A stretch of 64,000 nt of DNA from assembly GCF_018531465.1 (NCBI RefSeq), contig NZ_JAHDTF010000008.1, forward strand, positions 234,825 through 298,824. Reading direction: 5' to 3'. Under the pieces are notes generated by a model. The model had not been told where the DNA came from. It did not search any database and worked only from the letters and a program-made list of their open reading frames with translations. Below, one piece after another: positions 56,497 to 64,000 of the stretch. Both the position numbers and the translations under genes were made by a program. Origin of the DNA: Sphaerisporangium fuscum. GTDB lineage: Bacteria; Actinomycetota; Actinomycetes; Streptosporangiales; Streptosporangiaceae. Position 1 is the stretch's first letter. Each line of letters begins with the position of its first letter.

Positions 56497-56952
56497 TCAG
56501 CAGCCGCAGTCGTCCTCCGGGCCGGAGGTCTCCTCCTCCGGGGCGGCCGGCGGCTCGTGCTTCCTCGGCGGGGAGTCGACCGTCTTCACGTGCTGGGTCT
56601 TCTTCACCTTTCCGGGTTGCACGATGACGACCTTCAACGTGATATGGCAGTTCTTCACGCGCTTGCACAGGGCATTCTGAATGCTCGTGGACCCGCCCAT
56701 GTTGCTGTTGCTGGTGTGCTGGATGCCGCTCTGGTTGGTGGGGCTGTCCACCGCTGTCGCGCTGCGGTTGCCGGTGCCGTTCCCGTCGCGGGCCTGTGTT
56801 TTCCGGCCCTCTTTTCCGGGATCGTCGTCCCGCACCGTCCGCTCGTTTCTCGGGCGTTCCGCGGTCGCGTTCGCCGGGAGGGGGACGAACACGCCGCAGC
56901 ACACGGCGGAAGCGGCGGCACCGGCGAGCAGGCGCAGAAGAGGCTTTCTCAT
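56497..56952 (-). CDS. secreted protein with a Cys-x5-Cys module (paralogue A)
   Basis: 151 aa from ATG at 56952; GGAGG touches this ATG, so GTG at 56985 is also possible. Signal peptide to about residue 28 (LPANA). The module NGTGNR, DSPTNQSGIQHTSN, then NALCKRVKNCHI (Cys-x5-Cys) is shared with the next gene. The tail is charged and ends EDDCGC. Probably an exported structural or signalling peptide; no known family. Confidence 0.7.
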   Translation of the reverse strand: MRKPLLRLLAGAAASAVCCGVFVPLPANATAERPRNERTVRDDDPGKEGRKTQARDGNGTGNRSATAVDSPTNQSGIQHTSNSNMGGSTSIQNALCKRVKNCHITLKVVIVQPGKVKKTQHVKTVDSPPRKHEPPAAPEEETSGPEDDCGC

Positions 56953-57188
56953 CCTCCACGGGCCGCCCTCATGACGAAGAAACACTTTGTCGCCCCCTGC
57001 TGCGATGGACGAGCCCGGACGTCCGCCCGGTTCTCGTCGCCAGAGTACGACCGGCGGGGTGTTCGGCATGTTCCCGGTGATCCCGGCGCAGGATGTCATT
57101 ACCGCTTCATTGCGATGAGCGGTGGTGAAGGGCGTCCAATCCACGGCAGGGACGGAATATGGAAATGTGCTGTCACGGATCGGCCGGG

Positions 57189-57578
57189 TCAGTGCCTGTG
57201 ACGCGACACCCAGACCTTCTGACGGATCTTGCAGAAGTGCTTCCTCCTGCAGTACGCGGTCTGGGTGGGGGTGTTGCCGCTGACGGTGGTGTTCGACACC
57301 TGTTGCACCCCGCTCAGGTCGGTGGGGCTGTGCGCGGTCGAGTAGGTCCTGTTGTACTTGCCGTTGCCGTTGTGCGCCCGGACGGAGCCCTTGTGGATGA
57401 TGTGCCGACGGTTACCGTGCCCTCCGCCGTCCCACCCGTGGTGGGCGGATCTGGCCTCCGCGCCCGCCGGGCACGAGGCGGCGGCGCCGGTCAGGGCGGC
57501 CACGAGTACGGCGAGCGCCAGCCGCCGTGCGTAGGCCGCCAGGGCGGGCGGCGGGCTCACCATCGCGTGTATACGCAT
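57189..57578 (-). CDS. secreted protein with a Cys-x5-Cys module (paralogue B)
   Basis: 129 aa from ATG at 57578; other starts within 20 bases cannot be ruled out. A signal peptide (LALAVLVAALTGAAASCPAG) ends near residue 35. The mature part has His/Gly-rich sequence, then NGKYNR, HSPTDLSGVQQVSN and TAYCRRKHFCKI, matching paralogue A position by position. It lies on the same strand 236 bases upstream of A. Tandem duplication is the simple explanation. Confidence 0.7.
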   Translation of the reverse strand: MRIHAMVSPPPALAAYARRLALAVLVAALTGAAASCPAGAEARSAHHGWDGGGHGNRRHIIHKGSVRAHNGNGKYNRTYSTAHSPTDLSGVQQVSNTTVSGNTPTQTAYCRRKHFCKIRQKVWVSRHRH

Positions 57579-58099
57579 CTCGCTGCGCACCTGCTCTTTC
57601 AGGATGATCCGGCGGCAGGCGCCGCCATTCGGTGGACATCGGTGACTTCTGTGTCCATACCCGCCGCACCTGCTCCCGGTGATCCTGGGCGGCGATGATT
57701 ACCGGCTCTTTGTCATCGCGACAGGGGTGGCGGCCGCGATGGGTGTGGTGTTCGGGGGCGGAAATGCGGCGGTGTGGGCGGATAGTGGGAAAGGTGGGGG
57801 ATCGGGCCCGCCCATTACGGCTCTTTGTGATGCTCTCCGGATCGTAGGCCTCATCGCCGCTCATCGCCTCTTGTCCCGGAAATCCGCCGAACGCCTGGAT
57901 AGCGGACGAGTCCCGTCTAAAAGGTATTCGACAATGACCGGCACCGCCGTTTCTTTTCTTTGTTGTGTCTTCTGTTTTCTGTATCGCTACTTCCCTGCCG
58001 CGTCACCGCTTCGGTCAATGGGTATTCCAGTCGCAGTGCTGCCGCGGCGGCATGAGGAAAGTCCGATTCATCGGAATTCAAGCGATATGGGGGAGCCGA
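57579..58099. other. gene-poor stretch with a T-rich tract
   Basis: No convincing gene in 521 bases; open frames on either strand lack start signals and recognisable domains. It is less GC-rich than its surroundings. At about 57948-57985 a pyrimidine-rich run (TTTCTTTTCTTTGTTGTG) stands out. The region presumably holds promoters for the genes on both sides. Confidence 0.5.
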
Positions 58100-58744
58100 G
58101 TGATTTCTCGGGTAACAGGTCCTTTCAAAGGCAGGTCCGCGTGGACTCTGGCGGTCGCGACGGCGATTACCGGTGGTGTCGTCGCGCTGTCGTTCCCGGC
58201 CACGGCCCAGGCCGGTACGGAGACGCAGACCGTCCCCGGGCAGCGGGTCACGAGCCACGTCGCTCACGCGCCGGCCGGCCTCGCCGCCGTCACCTCCCGC
58301 AGGCAGGTCGCCGGGGACGACGATGACGGCCACGGCTTCAAGAAGCAGGACGATGACGACCACGGTTTCAAGAAGCGGTGCTGCCACCACAACAAGTGCG
58401 TGAAGTGCCCGCCCCAGGTGGTGGTGCGCGGCGGCGCCGTCGACACGGCCTTCCAGGGGAACAACAAGTTCATCGGAGTGGCCCAGGGCGACGGCACGAC
58501 ACTGATCCGCGACCCGCGGACCACGCCGCCGTGGCACGACATCTCCTCGCTCCCCGGATACCCGGGCAACGTGACGGACCTCAGCCTGGCGGTGATGGGG
58601 GACGAGCTGCACGTCACGGTGCGGAGCGCGACCGGCCTGGTGGCCCAGACGTCGTGCAAGGTCAACCCCACCCCGGGCACCGGGAACAACCCCGCCTGGC
58701 CGGGCAACTGCACCGCGTTCGCCAACCTCACGCCGCCGCTGTAA
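58100..58744 (+). CDS. secreted Asp/His/Cys-rich protein
   Basis: 214 aa from GTG at 58100 with GGGGGAG 5 bases upstream; ATG at 58052 would add a basic stretch. Signal peptide ends near ATAQA (residue 38). After it come two repeats of DDDDxHGFKK and a Cys/His cluster RCCHHNKCVKCPP. The C-terminal 110 residues are beta-rich (GNNKFIGVAQGDGTTLIRDP, VTDLSLAVMGDELHVTVRSATG) with a Cys pair. The clusters suggest metal binding outside the cell. No family recognised. Confidence 0.7.
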   Translation: MISRVTGPFKGRSAWTLAVATAITGGVVALSFPATAQAGTETQTVPGQRVTSHVAHAPAGLAAVTSRRQVAGDDDDGHGFKKQDDDDHGFKKRCCHHNKCVKCPPQVVVRGGAVDTAFQGNNKFIGVAQGDGTTLIRDPRTTPPWHDISSLPGYPGNVTDLSLAVMGDELHVTVRSATGLVAQTSCKVNPTPGTGNNPAWPGNCTAFANLTPPL

Positions 58745-58769
58745 CCCGCGGGCGGGCGAAGGTCGTGAC

Positions 58770-58810
58770 GGCGAGCGCCGCACCCGGGGTGCCCGGGCGC
58801 GGCGCTCGCC
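58770..58810. terminator. bidirectional terminator
   Basis: GGCGAGCGCCGC and GCGGCGCTCGCC form a perfect 12-base stem with a GC-rich loop, 25 bases after the stop of the secreted protein gene. Confidence 0.7.
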
Positions 58811-58817
58811 GCTGCGC

Positions 58818-58900
58818 GGCTCAGGCGCTCACGGCCACGCCGGGAGGTACCAGCGTGATGCGTGGCTCAGGCGCTCAGGGCCACGCCGGGAGGTACCAGC
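58818..58900. repeat. 37-base duplication of the end of the SepF-like gene
   Basis: 58818-58854 and 58864-58900 are identical except for one base (ggctcaggcgctca, c/g, ggccacgccgggaggtaccagc). The second copy includes the stop of the SepF-like gene; the first is a truncated copy downstream of it. Confidence 0.8.
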
Positions 58901-59175
58901 AGGAAGACCTTGTGGGCGATGCGGTCCATGTCCCCGCGGCGGCCGAACACCAGACCCGCCGCGAAGTCGACCAGAGGCGTGGCCTCGGCGTCGGACATGC
59001 CCGTGAGGTCCATGACCACCGGCTGACCCTTGCGGAAGATGTGCCCCACGTGGAGAACCTCGTCGTACTCCTGCGGGCGCAGGGTCTTGACCAGCCTCAG
59101 GTCGGGCCGGGAGCCGGACGGAGCGCCGGCGGATTCGTGCTCATCAGGACCGATGGTCCCCACGGGGTGTGCCAC
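58867..59175 (-). CDS. short SepF-like protein
   Basis: 102 aa, GTG start. After 25 polar residues comes the SepF domain: DLRLVKTLRPQEYDEVLHVGHIFRKGQPVVMDLTGMSDAEATPLVDFAAGLVFGRRGDMDRIAHKVFLLVP. The DFAAGLVFG...KVFLL core is diagnostic. SepF helps anchor FtsZ in Gram-positives; the membrane-binding N-terminal helix of true SepF is absent. Streptomyces has extra SepF-like proteins (SflA, SflB) that modulate division and polar growth; this resembles that class. Confidence 0.88.
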   Translation of the reverse strand: MAHPVGTIGPDEHESAGAPSGSRPDLRLVKTLRPQEYDEVLHVGHIFRKGQPVVMDLTGMSDAEATPLVDFAAGLVFGRRGDMDRIAHKVFLLVPPGVALSA

Positions 59176-59375
59176 GCCGCAGACGCTAACACCGGCCGAT
59201 CACCCCTCGGGGTCGTACGGGTCAAAACCCCTCGAAGGGGTCCAGTGACTATGTTCCAGGTCCTTCTGGTGCACTAGTCCTTACCCGGACGCCCCGCGGC
59301 CCCCGCCGCGCCCGTACAGCTCAGTGAACGCGGTGACGGCCCGGGACGAAGGCGTGTTCCGGCGGCGCCGCGGCG

Positions 59376-60425
59376 CTACTCCTGCTCGTCGCCGGAGCCG
59401 CGGCCGGCCCCTTGGGCGGTGTCCCATTCGGCGAGGAGGCGGGCCTCCTTGTCAGGGGCGAGCCCGTGCTTCGACCAGGCCGGGAAACGGGCCTCCAGGG
59501 CCGCGAGGTCCTGGTCCTTCAGCCAGTTCCAGGTGTCCCGCACCGTCTCGCTGACGGGACGGCAGCGCAGTCCCGCCGCCTCCGCCTTCGTGGTGCCCAC
59601 GTTCCACACGTCCGTCAGCTCGCCGCTCGCCGCGAACCAGAGCGGCAGCTCCGTCCACTGCTCGACCCCGTGGTCGAGCAGGAACCGGTCGTCCACCCAC
59701 ACCAGCTCGGCGTCCGAGCCGGTGACCTCCATGCAGTCGGCGAGCCAGCGCCCGTAGGTGGTGTTCCCGGCAGGGCCGGTGGTGACGAAACGGTCGTTGA
59801 CCCCCTTGACCGCCTGGTCGACGGTGAAGATCGCGATGTCCCGGGCGTCGATGAGCCGCATGGGAACCTCAGGGTCGCCCGGAGCGAGGACACGGCCGCC
59901 GCGCGCCATCCGGCGCAGCCACGAGGGCAGCCGTCCGACGTTCTCCCACGGGCCCAGGATCAATCCGGGCTGGATGATCAGGGCGTTGCCGTCGAAGTAC
60001 TCCTCGACCGCCCGCTCGCAGCCCGCCTTGAGCACGCCGTAGTCGCCGTCGTCCGGCCCCGCGTCCGGGGAGCACTCCCAGATGGGGCTGCTCTCGTCGA
60101 CCGGCTTCGCCGTCCAGCCGTCGATCGCGGAGACGCTCGAGATGAACGCGTACGTCGGCGCCCGTCCCGACAGGGCCCGCGCGGAGGCGGCGACGGTGCG
60201 GGGCGTGAAGCCGCACACGTCGATCACGGCGTCCCATTCGCCGGAGGCGGCGAGCGCCTCCAGGTCGGCGGGCACCTCGCGGTCGCCGCGCACCGCCGTC
60301 ACCCCCGGCAGGTCGGGGCCGGACCTGCCCCGGTTGAACGTCGTCACCTCGTGGCCCTGCCGCAGGGCCTCCTCCACGATCGCCCGGCCGAGGAAGACCG
60401 AGCCCCCGATCACCAGAATTCTCAT
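59376..60425 (-). CDS. NAD-dependent epimerase/dehydratase family protein
   Basis: 349 aa. The Rossmann motif is MRILVIGGSVFLGRAIVEEAL (GGxxFLG form), with TFNRGRSGPD after strand 2 and the YGVLKAGCE (YxxxK) active site. FISSVSAIDGW and ALIIQPGLILGPWE are typical of the extended-SDR branch that includes CSP41/RfbB-like enzymes. Late region FLLDHGVEQWTELPLWF. The reaction cannot be specified. Single gene, with 164 bases of non-coding DNA before it. Confidence 0.88.
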   Translation of the reverse strand: MRILVIGGSVFLGRAIVEEALRQGHEVTTFNRGRSGPDLPGVTAVRGDREVPADLEALAASGEWDAVIDVCGFTPRTVAASARALSGRAPTYAFISSVSAIDGWTAKPVDESSPIWECSPDAGPDDGDYGVLKAGCERAVEEYFDGNALIIQPGLILGPWENVGRLPSWLRRMARGGRVLAPGDPEVPMRLIDARDIAIFTVDQAVKGVNDRFVTTGPAGNTTYGRWLADCMEVTGSDAELVWVDDRFLLDHGVEQWTELPLWFAASGELTDVWNVGTTKAEAAGLRCRPVSETVRDTWNWLKDQDLAALEARFPAWSKHGLAPDKEARLLAEWDTAQGAGRGSGDEQE

Positions 60426-60589
60426 CCGACCACTCTGGGCCCTCGGCGGCCGCCCGGCCCACCGCGTTCACATTTAGCGGATTCGCCAGTGGCGGAACGG
60501 CACCGCCGCTCGGGCCGGGAGCGCACACCGCCTCGCGCCGCCGGCCCGGGAGCCGCACGCGGTTCCGGGCCGGCGAGGGCGGCGGCCGT

Positions 60590-62860
60590 TCAGCGGGGGA
60601 GGGCGGCCACCGGAGTGAAGCGCTCGCGGTCGAGGACGTGCACGTGGGCGGCCCCGATGTCGAAGTACAGCCCGACCAGTTGCACCCGCCCCTCACGCTC
60701 CAGCTCCGCCACCGAGGGATACGTGCGGAGGTTCTCGAGCTGCTGGACGACGTTCACCCGGCACAGCCGGTCGAGCGGCCCCTGCTCCTCGCCCGTCGGA
60801 TCCGACAGGATGTACCTCGCCAGGGTGTGGTCGCCGTGGCGCAGCCACCTCCCCAGGCCCGGCAGCCCGCCGATCTTCTCGCCCGCGCTGAGCAGCGCCG
60901 CCATCGCCCCGCAGCCGGAGTGTCCGCACACCGTGATGGTGCGGACGTTGAGCGCGGTGGTGGCGTACTCGATGGCCGCGACGACCGAGTCGTCCGCCGG
61001 GGCGGAGCCGTACCTCGGCACGAAGTTGCCGATGTTGCGGACGGTGAACAGATCGCCCGGGCCGCTGGCGGTGATCAGGTTGGGCACCAGGCGGGAGTCG
61101 GCGCACGTGATGAACAGGTGGGAGGGGTCCTGGGTGCGGGCCATGCGGGTGAGGAACGGCCGCACCAGGGGCGCGGTGCGCCGCTGGAAGTCGGCGGTGC
61201 CCGCCAGCAGGTCGGGAGTGCCCGCGTCGCCGGACGCCGGTGACTCGGCTCTGGAGCCGACCCAGACGCCTCCGTGGCGGACGGGGATGGTGGACAGCGG
61301 ACCGCCGCGGCGGTAGGCGCGGGGCAGCCACCAGCGGTCGGGCGCCTTCGGCGGCGTCTTGGCCGGGGAGACCCGCCGGCCCCGCGTCGCCGAGGTGTAC
61401 CACTCGTCGTGGATCTCGTCGATGTGGATCGCGCCGCCGGTGCGCTCGTGGTCGAGGCGCCAGCTGTGCAGGGCCTCGAAGGCGGCGTTGTCCATGAAGT
61501 CGACGTTCAGGTCGAGGTCGACCACGGCGCCGGGCGGGATCGCGCGGAGGTTCTCGGTGAGGCGGGGCACCCCCACGAAGGTGAGCGAACCGGTCACCAC
61601 GACGTGCCAGCGGTCGCCGGGCTCCAGGCGCACCTGGACCGACACCCTGGTGAGGCGCCGCAGCGCCGACAGCGCCGCGAGGCCGAGCCCCACCAGTACC
61701 CCTTCGGCCAGGCCGATCACGATGACCGCCCCCATCGTGATGACGTAGACCGGCAGCTCGCCGTGCCCGTGCAGGCCCCGGACCGTGCCGAGGTTCACCA
61801 TGCGCACGCCGATGAACACCAGCAACGCGGCCAGGGCCTCCATCGGGATGAGCGTCACCGTCCAGCTGAACCCGGCGGCGAACAGCAGCACCCACGTGCC
61901 GTGCAGGATCGTGGACCACCTGCTGCGCGCGCCGGCCCTGATGTTGGTGGTGGTGCGCACCACCACCCCGGCGACCGGCAGGCCGCCGAGAGCGCCCGAG
62001 ACGAGGTTCGCCAGGCCCTGCCCGGTGAGCTCGCGGTCGAGGTCGGCGCGCGGCCCGTCGTGCAGGCGGTCGGCGGCCACCGAGCACAGCAGCGACTCGA
62101 CCCCCGCGAGCAGCGCGACCAGCAGCACGGCCCCGGCGATGCCGTGCCAGTCGCCCTTGGGCAGGTCGGGCGTCACCCAGTCGCTGAAGCCCCGCGACAG
62201 GTCGGCGCGGGCGATGTCCCACTCCAGCACGCCGGCGGTCAGGGCCGCGATCGTGAGCGCGGCCAGCGGGGCGGGGACGGCGTTCAGGCGGGGCAGGCGC
62301 GGCCACGACAGCAGCACCGCGATCGTGAGCACGCCCACCGCCACGGCGTGGCTGTGGTTGTTCACGATCTGGTTGGGCAGCTCGATGAGGTTCTCCAGGG
62401 CGGAGTTCTGCGGGCGCCCGCCCAGCACGACGTGCAGTTGCGCCAGGGCGATGACCACCCCGACGCCCGCGAGCATGCCGTGGACGACCGCGGGGGACAC
62501 CGCGAGCGCCGTCCTGGCGACCTTGAACGCCCCGAGCACGATCTGCAGCACCCCGGCGAGCAGCGTGATCATGCACGTGGCGCGCCAGCCGTACGTGCGC
62601 ACCAGCTCGGCGACCACCAGGGCGAGACCCGCGGCCGGGCCGCTGACCTGGACGACCGAACCGCCGGCCACACCGGCGACGATGCCGCCGACGACGGCGG
62701 CGATCAGACCGGCGATCAGCGGCGCGCCCGACGTCACCGCTATGCCGAGGGAGAGCGGCACGGCCACCAGGAAGACCACCAGTGAGGCCGGGAGATCGTG
62801 CCGGAGTACCGAGAGGAGGCGTTGGGTGATGGCGCGGCTACGTTCCGTGTCGCGGGTCAT
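60590..62860 (-). CDS. SulP anion transporter fused to beta-carbonic anhydrase
   Basis: 756 aa. Residues 1-400 are the SulP transporter: LPASLVVFLVAVPLSLGIA, VQVSGPAAGLALVVAELV, a membrane core of 10-14 helices and PMEALAALLVFIGVRMV. A STAS-like region follows (SLTFVGVPRLTENL, DLDLNVDFMDNAAFEAL). From about 545, a beta-carbonic anhydrase has ITCADSRLVP (zinc Cys plus Asp/Arg dyad), VRNIGNFVP and CGHSGCGAM (zinc His and Cys). The fusion suggests bicarbonate uptake linked to its conversion with CO2. Confidence 0.93.
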   Translation of the reverse strand: MTRDTERSRAITQRLLSVLRHDLPASLVVFLVAVPLSLGIAVTSGAPLIAGLIAAVVGGIVAGVAGGSVVQVSGPAAGLALVVAELVRTYGWRATCMITLLAGVLQIVLGAFKVARTALAVSPAVVHGMLAGVGVVIALAQLHVVLGGRPQNSALENLIELPNQIVNNHSHAVAVGVLTIAVLLSWPRLPRLNAVPAPLAALTIAALTAGVLEWDIARADLSRGFSDWVTPDLPKGDWHGIAGAVLLVALLAGVESLLCSVAADRLHDGPRADLDRELTGQGLANLVSGALGGLPVAGVVVRTTTNIRAGARSRWSTILHGTWVLLFAAGFSWTVTLIPMEALAALLVFIGVRMVNLGTVRGLHGHGELPVYVITMGAVIVIGLAEGVLVGLGLAALSALRRLTRVSVQVRLEPGDRWHVVVTGSLTFVGVPRLTENLRAIPPGAVVDLDLNVDFMDNAAFEALHSWRLDHERTGGAIHIDEIHDEWYTSATRGRRVSPAKTPPKAPDRWWLPRAYRRGGPLSTIPVRHGGVWVGSRAESPASGDAGTPDLLAGTADFQRRTAPLVRPFLTRMARTQDPSHLFITCADSRLVPNLITASGPGDLFTVRNIGNFVPRYGSAPADDSVVAAIEYATTALNVRTITVCGHSGCGAMAALLSAGEKIGGLPGLGRWLRHGDHTLARYILSDPTGEEQGPLDRLCRVNVVQQLENLRTYPSVAELEREGRVQLVGLYFDIGAAHVHVLDRERFTPVAALPR

Positions 62861-62941
62861 GAGCCGACCATACGACGCGGCGGCCGCCCGGTTAAGGCTT
62901 TGGCCGCCGCGTTTTACAGCTGTAGGCGAAAGGCTGGGTGA

Positions 62942-64000
62942 TCAGCGGTAATAGTCGGGATAGTCGGTGTCGGCCTGGCGGTGGTGACCGCCGCGCGACG
63001 ACCCCTGCGACGACGACCCCTGCGACGGCCGCCCCGCCTGGTCGGCGCCGCCCGCCGTGCCGTTGCCGTACAGCTCGCTGTACGACGGCCAGCTGCCGCC
63101 GGTGTTCTGGCCCGGCTGCGGCCAGGAGGACGACGCGCCCGAGGCCGGGTAGCGGTCGGGTTCGTACCCGGCCGGGGAGCCCTCGTATCCGGACACCGCC
63201 CGCGACGGGCCCGTCTGCAGCCCGCCGGGGGGCGTGGCGGCGTCGGCGTCGTCGATGGTCGCCCAGCCGGGGCGGACCTCGTAGGAGGCGGCCGACGGCG
63301 TGGGCGGGTTGTAGGCGTCGTAGCCCGGGAGCTGGTAGTCGCCGGCCTTCCAGGTCTCGTTGGAGGAGGCGGACGGCTGCGCGGGCTCGTCGAGGATGTC
63401 GTAGGAGCCGGTGGCGGGGTAGGCGGGCTGCGCCGGCCAGGACTGCGAGGTGCTCCGCTCACCGGTCGCGGGCGTGCCGAGGGCGTCGCCCGTCGTGCCG
63501 TACCGGCCGGAGGAGGCCGCGCTGCGCGACGGCCCGGAGGAGGAGCGGCCCGCGTCGGGACCGCTCCCGCCGGAGCGCGGGGAGTCGCCGGGACCGCCGG
63601 AACGGGGCCGGCCCGAGGCGGGGCCCGACGGCACGTTCCTGGGGGCCGGACCGCCGCGGGAGGCCGAACCGCCCGCGAACGATCCGCTGGACAGGGGGTC
63701 GGCGGCGAGGGAGCCGGTGGGGTGCGGGCCACCCGCGAGCGGGCCCGTGGTGACCGGGCCGGTCGTCAGCGGGCTGCCGGACAGCGGGTCGGCGGGCGGC
63801 GGGGTCCTGGACGACAGCGGGTCGGCCGGCAGCGACGCGGACACCGGCTGCGCTCCCGGACGGCTCGCGGTGTGGGGGCCGGTGGCCGTGCGGCCCGCCT
63901 CCGGACGCGGGGAGTCGGGCCTGGCGGGGACGCCCCGCCCGCTGTCGGAACGCGCCGGCTCGGGACGGACCGCGTCGGCGCCGCGGCCGGTGGCGGTGCG
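62942..64000 (-). CDS. disordered Gly/Pro/Ser-rich protein (5' end outside window)
   Basis: An open frame of 352 codons runs from the right edge to the stop at 62942. It is low complexity: ADPLSS/ADPLSG and TTGP repeats, Pro-Ser-Gly runs, then Tyr-containing stretches (SYDILDEPAQP, YDAYNPPTPSAASYEV, SELYGNGTAGG) and an end rich in Gln/Ser/His (GSSSQGSS...DYPDYYR). No fold is recognisable. It is probably the C-terminal tail of a membrane or regulatory protein whose domain lies outside the window. Confidence 0.6.
   Translation of the reverse strand, partial: RTATGRGADAVRPEPARSDSGRGVPARPDSPRPEAGRTATGPHTASRPGAQPVSASLPADPLSSRTPPPADPLSGSPLTTGPVTTGPLAGGPHPTGSLAADPLSSGSFAGGSASRGGPAPRNVPSGPASGRPRSGGPGDSPRSGGSGPDAGRSSSGPSRSAASSGRYGTTGDALGTPATGERSTSQSWPAQPAYPATGSYDILDEPAQPSASSNETWKAGDYQLPGYDAYNPPTPSAASYEVRPGWATIDDADAATPPGGLQTGPSRAVSGYEGSPAGYEPDRYPASGASSSWPQPGQNTGGSWPSYSELYGNGTAGGADQAGRPSQGSSSQGSSRGGHHRQADTDYPDYYR

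Noticed and set aside
57679..58326. Open frame of 215 codons in the gap before the Asp/His/Cys-rich protein
   Set aside because: No ribosome site, no recognisable domain, and it overlaps the better supported secreted protein in another frame.

Overview
The window is high-GC DNA with frequent GTG starts, many 4-base GTGA/ATGA stop-start overlaps, a DUF397 gene behind an XRE regulator, a SepF-like protein, kdpFABCDE and an actinobacterial RNase P RNA. Together these suggest a filamentous actinomycete, most likely of the Streptosporangiales (Nonomuraea/Streptosporangium type). The genus is an inference; no rRNA is present to fix it.

Layout. 1-2000: copper genes copD (cut by the window edge) and copC, then a methyltransferase. 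2000-12200: a glycan-utilisation divergon. A leftward operon holds a secreted GH30 enzyme, a Gfo/Idh/MocA oxidoreductase, a DUF6807 protein and a cupin. A LacI regulator follows, then a rightward operon of a sugar ABC importer without its own ATPase and a cytoplasmic GH5 enzyme. GAAA-N-TTTC and GAAAGCGCTT sites sit around all its promoters. 12300-15300: a toxin-antitoxin pair whose MazF-like toxin has lost its core, an AurF-type diiron protein and an orphan histidine kinase. 15400-22800: a peptide ABC transporter operon (oppABCDF) ending in an M24-fold protein that has lost four of five metal ligands, with a divergent Lrp regulator. 22900-25000: a small conserved protein and an acyl-CoA ligase. 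25000-35300: a complete potassium block, with a 27-aa membrane peptide, kdpF, kdpA, kdpB, kdpC, kdpD and kdpE, preceded by a large APC-type transporter.

35500-38600 carries a decayed MerR/peroxiredoxin pair, an ArsR-like regulator with two near-identical palindromes in front of a small membrane protein, an intact Phd/VapC module and small membrane or secreted proteins. 38800-41300: a dipeptidase and a flavin monooxygenase. 41400-44700 is a housekeeping block: Nif3-like protein, coiled-coil zinc-ribbon protein, RNase HI-phosphatase fusion, and rnpB. 44800-51500 is accessory DNA: XRE/DUF397 pair, an esterase between remnants of IS1380 and IS3 elements, a regulator with a divergent hydrolase, and fragments of a hydrolase, a LysR gene and a membrane protein. 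51600-58800 is rich in exported proteins: a large subtilase with a changed catalytic residue, four small secreted proteins (two are paralogues) and a stand-alone KdpD-like DUF4118 protein. 58900-64000: a SepF-like protein with a duplicated 3' end, an NAD-dependent epimerase-like protein, a SulP transporter fused to a beta-carbonic anhydrase, and the end of a long disordered Gly/Pro/Ser-rich protein.

How genes work together. GH30 (outside), the importer, and GH5 (inside) form a cut-import-cut chain. The oxidoreductase, DUF6807 and cupin proteins probably process the released sugar, all under one LacI repressor. The potassium block joins a high-affinity pump, its two-component sensor and a second candidate potassium carrier.
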